Assembly: GCA_964523295.1 (NCBI GenBank)
Contig: CAZGAH010000123.1
Coordinates: 1 to 9,111, forward strand
Source: CAZGAH01 sp964523295
Lineage (GTDB): Bacteria; Desulfobacterota; Desulfovibrionia; Desulfovibrionales; Desulfovibrionaceae
Length of the DNA stretch: 9,111 bases
Direction: 5' to 3'
Made by a program: the position numbers and the translations under genes. The notes under the pieces are model-generated. The model worked only from the letters and a program-made list of their open reading frames with translations. It ran no database searches and was not told where the DNA came from. How positions within the stretch are numbered: the first letter of the stretch is position 1; every line of letters begins with the position of its first letter. Below are positions 1-5,090 of this stretch, in pieces.

Positions 1-315
1 TGCGCCAGAAGGCCAGGCGTTACGATGCCCTGAGGAATGATCTGCGGAGGCAGCGACGTAATCTTGACCGCACCGCCCAAGCCCCGGGCCTGACTCTCGC
101 AGTACCGGCAGGCGTACTTCTAGTGGACGTGGCGCTCGACCTGGATGCTCGCAGCCACAATGTCAAGCTTTTCGCTGAGTCTTCGCCGATCCTGGTCAAG
201 GCGCAGCCGCACACGCAAACCTTGTCGGCTTCGGGCAGGTCATGAATATTTTTTTGCGCGGCAGCTCGGGAGGAAGCGGTCGACGGCCAGGCTTTTTTCG
301 CTTGTGCTCGGGCGA
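1..315 (-). pseudogene. IS66-family transposase TnpC remnant, frameshifted
   Basis: This is the N-terminal part of an IS66 TnpC transposase, broken and running off the left edge. Three reading frames are needed to follow it. The first, about 315 to 250, reads a PEHKRKKPGRRPLPPELPR-like stretch. The second, about 250 to 175, reads IHDLPEADKVCVCG and LTRIGED. The third, about 177 to 1, reads SEKLDIVAASIQVERHVH, a TAG stop, then KYACRYCE and ITSLPPQIIPQGIVTPGLLA. The cysteine pairs (CVCG and CRYC) are the zinc-finger region typical of IS66 TnpC. The first frame change lies at a run of seven T on the plus strand (about 249-255), a likely slippage site. The second looks like loss of one base after GED. 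The catalytic DDE region is outside the window. Dead as written. Confidence 0.85.
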
Positions 316-415
316 GACGCTCGACTACGAGAATGGAAAGCCCGTCGATGGCCTTGCGCAGGTCGGTTGCCCCCGTGGCCAGATAGACGCGGGTGTTGCC
401 GGGGAAGGGGTTCAT
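310..415 (-). pseudogene. IS66-family TnpB (Orf2) remnant
   Basis: The ATG at 415 opens MNPFPGNTRVYLATGATDLR followed by KAIDGLSILVVERLAR, which matches the start of IS66 TnpB (IS66 Orf2-like protein). Intact TnpB runs to roughly 110-120 residues. Here it stops resembling TnpB after about 35 residues and passes straight into TnpC-type sequence. The C-terminal two thirds of tnpB and the extreme 5' end of tnpC have therefore been removed by an internal deletion around 305-315. The reading frame continues across the junction and ends at position 20, but the chimera has no plausible function. Its start overlaps the tnpA stop as ATGA, the compact layout usual in IS66 elements. Confidence 0.85.
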
Positions 416-585
416 AGCCGTTCGAGCGTGCGGATGACTTTTTCCAGGACACGCGCGTGGAAATCGTCATGAATGCCAAGCTGATAACGTCCTGCAATCA
501 TGAGCATAAGTGGTGCTGGATCAGGTGTCGACCGCACGGCTCGAACAACGGTCGCGGCCGAAATCTCGACGTAGTTGGGCAGCGG
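412..585 (-). pseudogene. IS66-family TnpA C-terminal remnant
   Basis: Read on the minus strand from about 582, this encodes LPNYVEISAATVVRAVR, then a short linker, then AGRYQLGIHDDFHARVLEKV and IRTLERL with a TGA at 412-414. The position directly before tnpB and the ATGA overlap identify it as the C-terminal end of the IS66 orf1 (TnpA). A TAG lies in frame at 586-588, and the helix-turn-helix N-terminal half is missing, so only about 57 codons survive. I recognise it mainly by its place in the tnpA-tnpB-tnpC order. The IS66 terminal inverted repeat was not identified beyond it. Confidence 0.65.
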
Positions 586-598
586 CTAGCGCAGTTTC

Positions 599-613
599 GC
601 CTTGAAACAAGGC
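599..613. repeat. Inverted repeat 1 (6-bp stem)
   Basis: GCCTTG-AAA-CAAGGC is a perfect 6-bp stem with a 3-base loop. It is the first of three consecutive dyads between the IS66 relic and the gene-poor stretch. It shares the core TGAAACAA with the next dyad. No T-run follows on either strand, so it is not an obvious terminator. Confidence 0.6.
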
Positions 614-617
614 TCTG

Positions 618-646
618 CCCTGAAACAATGTCCCATTGTTTCAGGG
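618..646. repeat. Inverted repeat 2 (13-bp perfect stem)
   Basis: CCCTGAAACAATG, a 3-base spacer TCC, and CATTGTTTCAGGG form a perfect 13-bp inverted repeat. Such a long exact dyad is unlikely by chance. It could be an operator for a dimeric regulator, an end of a small mobile or repeat element, or a strong RNA hairpin. No T-tract follows, which argues against a simple intrinsic terminator. Confidence 0.75.
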
Positions 647-655
647 AACTGCATA

Positions 656-690
656 AGAGCATCTAAACTTTTTCAAAGTTAAGATGCTCT
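656..690. repeat. Inverted repeat 3 (9 + 6 bp stem)
   Basis: AGAGCATCT pairs with AGATGCTCT. After one A/A mismatch, AACTTT pairs with AAAGTT around a TTC loop. The whole hairpin covers 35 bases. Like the neighbouring dyads it is not followed by a clear T-run. It may be a terminator-like structure, the end of a decayed insertion sequence, or a dispersed intergenic repeat. Only a genome-wide copy count would decide. Confidence 0.7.
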
Positions 691-1215
691 AGGGCTTTGT
701 GGGTGTTTTGAAGCGGCGAATCCAGTAGCTGAGACCACTTTGCATGATGCGTGTTCACGATTATATCGCCACTGACTCACGTCTCTTGTCCGCCACGCTG
801 CGACATGTGCTCCAAAACGCGACCCGCTCATTCCTCTTTTCTCTGTCCGCTCTCCAGGTTCACCCTTGCGATTCTAGCGAACAATGATATGAGCGAATGG
901 GGAGGTGGAAGAAGTGTCCTGGCAAACGTTTATGACTTCGCCACGTCTATACTTATTTTTAGATTGTGAGTCCACTATTATTTTATAACTGGCTGTCCTG
1001 GTTTACAATATGACAGGGAGCGAAATGGACCTGGGTGAATGTCTGGCGGCCCGATGGCAAGGATTACATGTCCCGCAGCAGTGCGAACACAACATCGACC
1101 AAGGGACCTGGAAGGCAACGGCCAGGAGATACAATCCAGAGTTTGTCTCCGGGGCCTGCCCGGCTCGACGCGCTGTCAGCCCTTTGCCCGGGTGTTTCCT
1201 TCGAATCGGAACCGG
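691..1215. other. Gene-poor interval between IS relic and olsF
   Basis: I see no supportable gene here on either strand. Short open frames exist (for example 751-969 plus and 831-679 minus), but their predicted proteins have no recognisable motif, poor codon bias and no well-placed ribosome site. On the minus strand just above 690 a short frame reads MQSGLSYWIRRFKTPTKP and stops, preceded by another stop. It has the flavour of a transposase tail but is too short to call. Bases about 930-1010 are AT-rich. No convincing intrinsic terminator for the minus-strand gene ending at 1216 was found. Confidence 0.5.
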
Positions 1216-3051
1216 TCAGTTTCCCTCGTTGCCCAGGGCCGCATGGTGCGCATGAAAGGCGTCCAGTTCGGGCCTGCCCATATAGCGGCCCAGGACCCTG
1301 CGATCCGTGCGCAGCAGATCGACCAGGATCAGGCCGTCAAGGCAGCGACCGAAGGCGGGATCGACGTTGAAGCCGAGCAGTTCGCCGCCCAGCCGCAGGT
1401 ACTGCTTGAGCAGCACGGGCACCCCGGCGCCGTTGGCCTCGATGTCGGCCACCATGGCGTTGACGTCGTCGATGCTCTTGACCAGCTTCAGAAAACTGGC
1501 CTGCGACGACGACCGGAACAGGGGGGCGAAACGGGGAGGGGTCCTGGGGCGGACGTAGCGGGAGAATTCGTCGTGCAGCCGGTTTTTCTTCAAAAACTCG
1601 ACGATATATTGCTGCGATACGGGCTGATAGCGATTGGAAATGCTGACCGGGCCGAAAAGATAGCGGTATATTTTCCGTTGTGCCACAAATCGGGCCAGGC
1701 CTTTCCACAGCAGGGGAAGGGCCTGAGCGTTACGCTGCCATTCCGGGCGCACGAAAGAGCGACCCAGCTCGATTGACGGCTCAATGGCCTCCAGAAAGGC
1801 CTTTTTGTATTTGAACAGCGTGCAGGTATACATGCCCTTCTTGCCGAAGCGGGGCCGGATGACGTCGGACAGGCCCAGGCGGTAGGCGCCGACGACCTCG
1901 CAGGCCTCGCTGTTCCAGAGCACCAGGTGCGTGTAGTAGTCGTCGAAGGGGTCGAGGTCGTACTCCTCGCCGGAGCCCTCGCCGACGAGGCGGAAGGCTA
2001 TCTCGCGCAGGCGGCCGATCTCCCGCAGTACGGAGGGAATCTCGTCCGCCGTGGCGTACAGGACCTGAAGCGCTCCTGACCGGACCAGCACGCGCTCGTC
2101 CGGGAGATTTCCGATTTCGCGCGCCATGCCGCCCGGACTCTCTCCAGCGGCGACGTGTACGGGTTCGCAACCGCTGTCCCGGACTGCGGGTGCGCTCACC
2201 AGCCGTCCGCGCCGGGCCGCGTGCTCAAGATTATAGGTCCGGAGCCGCAGGAACAGGATCAGGTCCCGGTCGTTGTCGAACTCGGCGATCCGGGCCGGCG
2301 GAATGAGCGCGCCGATATGCATATCCACGGTCTTGCCGTGCCTGCGGAGCAGCTCATGCGGCAGCAGCAGGGTGCGCAGCCTGGGGTGGATGAGCCCCAG
2401 AAACTGAAACAGCGGACTGTTGGCGCCGTGAAAGTAGACCGGCAGCACGGGCGCACCGGTCTTGCGCACGATGCGCGCGACGAGCGGGCTCCAGTCCGGG
2501 TCGGATACGCCCTGCCCGAGCCGGTAATGAGAGACTTCCCCTGCGGGGAAGACGCCCAGCAGACCGCCGTTACGGACCCAGCGCAGGCTCTCGCGCAGCG
2601 GCGCCAGGTTGCGCGTTGCCGAGCCCCGGCGGCCAAAGGGATCGACCATGATCAGCAGGTCCGCTAGCTCGGGCACCCGCCGCAGCAGGTAATTGGCCAT
2701 GATCCGCGCGTCGCTGCGCCGGCTGCGCAGTACGTTCGCCAGGAGCAGGCCCTCGACCGCGCCGAAGGGATGGTTGGCCACCACGACGACGGGACCGCTG
2801 GTGGGGATGCGCTCGTACTCCTCGGGGCTCAGGCGCATGGACACCTGCAGGCCGTCCAGGATGCTCCGCGTGAACTCCAGCGGACCGTTCCCGGATGGCG
2901 CCCCGGCGTACAAGGCGTCGATGCGCCGCATACGCAGCAGCCTGTGCAGGGCCATGTGCATCCAGGCGGCACAACGGTTTCTGAATCCCCCGGTTCCGTG
3001 AACGGGCTCCGGGCATGACAACAGACGGCGGCTCGGTTCGGGGCTGGACAT
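1216..3051 (-). CDS. olsF: OlsF-like bifunctional ornithine lipid synthase (LPLAT + GNAT acyltransferase)
   Basis: This 611-residue protein has two acyltransferase modules. Residues about 60-275 form a lysophospholipid-acyltransferase-like domain with ANHPFGAVEG at 92-101 (the HxxxxxE variant of the HX4D motif) and FPAGEVSH at 168-175. Residues about 328-490 resemble the hemolysin/OlsB GNAT family, with EEYDLDPFDDYYTHLV, then ELGRSFVRPEWQR at 428-440 and FGPVSISNRYQ at 466-476. The tail VPVLLKQYLRLGGELLGFNV is also typical of OlsB-like proteins. In OlsF enzymes the OlsB-like part N-acylates ornithine with a 3-hydroxyacyl group and the OlsA-like part adds the ester-linked acyl chain, giving phosphorus-free ornithine lipids at the inner membrane. 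The length fits that family. The start at 3051 is supported by GGAGG seven bases upstream; an internal Met at residue 31 has no such site. It is divergent from the dlt-like operon. The amino-acid substrate (ornithine versus another) is not provable from sequence. Confidence 0.75.
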   Translation of the reverse strand: MSSPEPSRRLLSCPEPVHGTGGFRNRCAAWMHMALHRLLRMRRIDALYAGAPSGNGPLEFTRSILDGLQVSMRLSPEEYERIPTSGPVVVVANHPFGAVEGLLLANVLRSRRSDARIMANYLLRRVPELADLLIMVDPFGRRGSATRNLAPLRESLRWVRNGGLLGVFPAGEVSHYRLGQGVSDPDWSPLVARIVRKTGAPVLPVYFHGANSPLFQFLGLIHPRLRTLLLPHELLRRHGKTVDMHIGALIPPARIAEFDNDRDLILFLRLRTYNLEHAARRGRLVSAPAVRDSGCEPVHVAAGESPGGMAREIGNLPDERVLVRSGALQVLYATADEIPSVLREIGRLREIAFRLVGEGSGEEYDLDPFDDYYTHLVLWNSEACEVVGAYRLGLSDVIRPRFGKKGMYTCTLFKYKKAFLEAIEPSIELGRSFVRPEWQRNAQALPLLWKGLARFVAQRKIYRYLFGPVSISNRYQPVSQQYIVEFLKKNRLHDEFSRYVRPRTPPRFAPLFRSSSQASFLKLVKSIDDVNAMVADIEANGAGVPVLLKQYLRLGGELLGFNVDPAFGRCLDGLILVDLLRTDRRVLGRYMGRPELDAFHAHHAALGNEGN

Positions 3052-3053
3052 CG

Positions 3054-3063
3054 GAGGGCCTCC
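3054..3063 (-). promoter_or_regulatory. Ribosome binding site of olsF
   Basis: On the minus strand GGAGG followed by a 7-base spacer precedes the ATG at 3051. This fixes the longer N-terminus of the acyltransferase. The site sits in a GGAGGGCCTCC near-palindrome. Confidence 0.6.
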
Positions 3064-3128
3064 ATTTTCCGGTTGCAGCGGCGGCCTGTATATCCGACGC
3101 GGGAGACGGGCCTGTCGGGCCGGGTCTT

Positions 3129-3144
3129 TGTCTCACAAGTGACA
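3129..3144. promoter_or_regulatory. Possible regulator dyad TGTCTC-N4-GTGACA
   Basis: TGTCTCACAAGTGACA is a 16-base dyad with five of six outer pairs matching. It covers the likely -35 region of the plus-strand promoter and lies between two divergent envelope genes. That is a reasonable place for an operator of a dimeric regulator of the CRP/FNR type or similar. The call rests only on symmetry and position. Confidence 0.3.
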
Positions 3145-3170
3145 TTACGCTGGTAAACCGACCGTATAAT
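3139..3170 (+). promoter_or_regulatory. Probable sigma-70 promoter of the dlt-like operon
   Basis: A perfect TATAAT is present at 3165-3170. The best -35 candidate is GTGACA at 3139-3144 (five of six to TTGACA), but the spacer would be 20 bases, longer than the usual 16-18. Either the -35 is weak or an activator helps. Transcription would begin near 3177 and leave a leader of about 115 bases before the first gene. No clear olsF promoter on the opposite strand could be picked. Confidence 0.5.
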
Positions 3171-3279
3171 GACGATTCTGTGACAAGAGCGCGACGAGCG
3201 GCCTGTGTCCGTGGCGGGGGCGAGCGGGCGGCGTCTCCGGGGCTGGCTCTCGGAAGACATTTTCGCTACCATGCCTTCC

Positions 3280-3285
3280 GGAGGG
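3280..3285 (+). promoter_or_regulatory. Ribosome binding site choosing the start at 3292
   Basis: GGAGGG lies seven bases before the ATG at 3292. In-frame alternatives at 3205 (GTG) and 3271 (ATG) have no comparable site, so the shorter protein is preferred. Confidence 0.7.
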
Positions 3286-3291
3286 CAGGAC

Positions 3292-4635
3292 ATGACGGCA
3301 ATACCCGGCGACCATCCGCTTTCGCGACCAGCCCGGGCGTTCGTGACCGCGCTGCTCGTGGGGTGCGGCTTTTGCCTGGCCTGGGGCCTGTCCTCGTTGC
3401 TTCCCGACGGCCCCTTTCTGCGGACCTGGCAGAAGCGTAGCGAGTTTCTCCGCTACGCGCTCTTCGATCCCACGCGTGCGGATCAGCCCAAACACGTGCT
3501 GCTGGGCGCCTGCAATATCGTCTACAACGCCGTCGGGACGAACGAAGAGGGCAAATATATTACCCATGGCGTCGCGCAACTCGGGCAACTGATCGACTTT
3601 TTGCTGCGCAACGAATATGATACCGACGAGGCCTTTTACGACGCAGGCGCCTCCGGCACGGGGTACACCGAGCATCTGTGGTATTTTTATCACATCCTGC
3701 GCGCGCGCGGGCTGAAGACCCTGGTCTACGCAAACATCCCCGGCGGCATGGACCATTTTTACGATCGCCGGCAGTTTCTCATCCTGGAGTCGCTGCGCGC
3801 CCTGGAGCTGCTGCACGAGGACTGGCCGGCGGCCCGGGCCGACATCGAGCGCTACGTTGCCGCGCTGAAGGCCTCGCCCGCCTATGCCCACGCCATTGCC
3901 CAGCACGGCGAGGACTGGCGCACGCGCATCGATCCGGACCTGCTGCTCTTGCCGCCGGAAATGGGAAAGCACCCCCTGCCGGCGTCGCCGACCCTGCAAC
4001 GGCTGGCCCTTGCCAGAGATGCCCTGCTGCGACGCAGCACGCTGCTTTCGCTGTCCGAAGACCGCGCCTGGGACCGGATCACGCGGGAAAAGCTCGACTG
4101 GCTCGCGGCCCGCTACCCCGACAACCTGCTGCTGCCGGTCCCGGACCGCCTGGGGGCGAAAAAAGCGTTTTTCAACCAGCAGCAGGAACTCACGGAAACG
4201 TGGTTGAGGATCGTCTCCACGATTTGCCAGGAGCGCGGCGTGCGTCTGGTCTGGTATTATCATCCGATGCTCGGTTCCAAAGAGGCCTATGCCAGCGTAT
4301 GGCGGCCGGAGATGGTGCAGGGCCTGGGCGGCGTGCTCGAGACGCTGGGCACGGTCACCATTGACGCGACCGTGGACCACGACCTGTGCCAGTTCGATTT
4401 CTGCTGGGGGCAGGAGACGCGCGTTGCGGGGGGAGAGAATAAAGCGTACAGGTATCGATACGCGCACGTGCCGAACATCATCGGCAACTATAAACGGGCG
4501 CGGCGGACTATCGCGGCGATGCGTGCGGCCGGCCTGCTCGACGCGACGCCCAGACCCGGGGCCGTGGCCTGGCAGGACGCGCAGAGCCTGCCGGACACCT
4601 GCTCCGCGCCGGTGACCTTCGGCACCCCCTGGTGA
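3292..4635 (+). CDS. Membrane-anchored SGNH-like protein in DltD position
   Basis: From the ATG at 3292 the product has 447 residues. A hydrophobic segment at about 16-37 after a short basic N-terminus predicts a single-pass anchor with the rest outside the cytoplasm. Then come LLGACNIVYNAVG at 70-82, DAGASGTGYTEHLWYFYH at 117-134, LVYANIPGG at 144-152, LVWYYHPMLGSKEAY at 319-333 and a C-terminal HVPNIIGNYKRA at 392-403. The order of a G-x-nucleophile loop near the start of the domain and an H...GN block near the end suggests an SGNH/DltD-like fold, though resemblance is faint. In Dlt systems DltD carries out the last transfer of the amino acid to the acceptor outside the membrane. Its place at the head of an operon with carrier, ligase, MBOAT and DltX-like genes supports that role. 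Oddities: Cys74 stands where a catalytic Ser would be expected and no Asp sits three residues before His392. The function is inferred mainly from context. Confidence 0.6.
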   Translation: MTAIPGDHPLSRPARAFVTALLVGCGFCLAWGLSSLLPDGPFLRTWQKRSEFLRYALFDPTRADQPKHVLLGACNIVYNAVGTNEEGKYITHGVAQLGQLIDFLLRNEYDTDEAFYDAGASGTGYTEHLWYFYHILRARGLKTLVYANIPGGMDHFYDRRQFLILESLRALELLHEDWPAARADIERYVAALKASPAYAHAIAQHGEDWRTRIDPDLLLLPPEMGKHPLPASPTLQRLALARDALLRRSTLLSLSEDRAWDRITREKLDWLAARYPDNLLLPVPDRLGAKKAFFNQQQELTETWLRIVSTICQERGVRLVWYYHPMLGSKEAYASVWRPEMVQGLGGVLETLGTVTIDATVDHDLCQFDFCWGQETRVAGGENKAYRYRYAHVPNIIGNYKRARRTIAAMRAAGLLDATPRPGAVAWQDAQSLPDTCSAPVTFGTPW

Positions 4636-4637
4636 CT

Positions 4638-4772
4638 ATGATCATGCGCCCGCGCGACATCGTTCTCAATCTCCTGCTCGGAGCCCTGCTGTTCGTCTGC
4701 ATTGCCCTGTTGCGGCATCCAGAGGTGACCGGGATGCAGGCAACCTGGGCGACGTACTACGGGCAGTTTTAG
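4638..4772 (+). CDS. dltX: DltX-like single-pass microprotein with C-terminal YGQF
   Basis: This small gene encodes 44 residues. A basic N-terminus (MIMRPRD) is followed by one membrane segment at about 8-25 (IVLNLLLGALLFVCIALL) and a short outer tail ending ATWATYYGQF. Gram-positive DltX proteins are about 50 residues, have one membrane helix and end in a conserved motif of the form FIYNxF; the YxxF-COOH ending is kept here. In the Gram-positive pathway the tyrosine of that motif has been shown to accept D-alanine from DltB before DltD passes it on. The gene starts two bases after the DltD-position gene and lies just before the carrier-protein gene, so it is inside the operon. An alternative ATG at 4644 (42 residues) sits eight bases after GGTGA and may be the true start. 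It is too short for many gene finders. Membership in the DltX Pfam family cannot be tested here. Confidence 0.75.
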   Translation: MIMRPRDIVLNLLLGALLFVCIALLRHPEVTGMQATWATYYGQF

Positions 4773-4789
4773 GCCAAAGGGAACGCCAC

Positions 4790-4837
4790 ATGAACAGATC
4801 GGGACAGCCGGCCGGATACCCGCGGGGCGAAAGCTGA
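4790..4837 (+). other. 15-codon ORF overlapping the carrier-protein start
   Basis: ATG at 4790 follows AAGGGA with about eight bases between, and opens MNRSGQPAGYPRGES before TGA at 4835-4837. That stop overlaps the ATG of the acyl-carrier gene as TGATG. The carrier gene itself has only a weak GGGG upstream. The tiny frame could therefore serve to load ribosomes for coupled translation of the carrier. The peptide has no recognisable feature, and chance remains possible. Confidence 0.35.
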
Positions 4838-5070
4838 TGACGGCGGACGAGATGACGGTACGCCGCGCAGTGGCCGAGGCCCTCGGCCTGGCGGAGATTC
4901 CGCCCGACGCCGGCCTGGGCCGGACGCTTGGCTGGGACTCCCTGGCGCACATCCAGGTCATTCTGGCTCTGCAGCGGCAACTGGGGCTGCACATCGCCCC
5001 GGACCTGGTCGGCGAGCTGACGGACGTGCCGGCGATTCTGCGCTATCTTCAGGAAACGCAGCGCCCCTGA
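4837..5070 (+). CDS. dltC: DltC-like acyl/aminoacyl carrier protein
   Basis: The 77-residue product has the size and layout of a stand-alone carrier protein. LGWDSLAHIQVILALQRQLG at 31-50 contains the D-S-L motif. Ser35 is the expected attachment point for 4'-phosphopantetheine, and the following helix is typical. It would be loaded by the ligase encoded directly downstream and would present the aminoacyl thioester to the MBOAT protein at the inner face of the membrane. In Gram-positive operons DltC fills this role and has about 80 residues. The start at 4837 overlaps the stop of a 15-codon frame; a second Met at residue 6 is possible but less likely. The phosphopantetheinyl transferase is not in the window. 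A generic PKS/NRPS carrier is the alternative, but the neighbouring MBOAT and DltX-like genes argue for Dlt. Confidence 0.85.
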   Translation: MTADEMTVRRAVAEALGLAEIPPDAGLGRTLGWDSLAHIQVILALQRQLGLHIAPDLVGELTDVPAILRYLQETQRP

Positions 5071-5090
5071 GCAACCGCCCTTCCCCCATC

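Noticed and set aside
679..831. Minus-strand 50-codon frame with nearby GAGGA
   Set aside because: The purine run abuts the ATG with almost no spacer, the protein is featureless and the stop lies within a hairpin.
751..969. Plus-strand 72-codon frame starting with GTG
   Set aside because: No ribosome site, no motif, and it spans a composition change from mixed to AT-rich sequence.
1039..1776. Plus-strand 245-codon open frame
   Set aside because: Mostly antisense to the 3' end of olsF; no recognisable protein features.
3205..3291. Upstream GTG/ATG starts for the DltD-position protein
   Set aside because: No ribosome site precedes 3205 or 3271, whereas GGAGGG sits seven bases before ATG 3292, and that start puts the membrane anchor at a normal distance from the N-terminus.
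3145..4467. Minus-strand 440-codon open frame
   Set aside because: Antisense shadow of the DltD-position gene; its translation is low-complexity Arg/Gln/Ala-rich with no motif and it would block the divergent promoter region.
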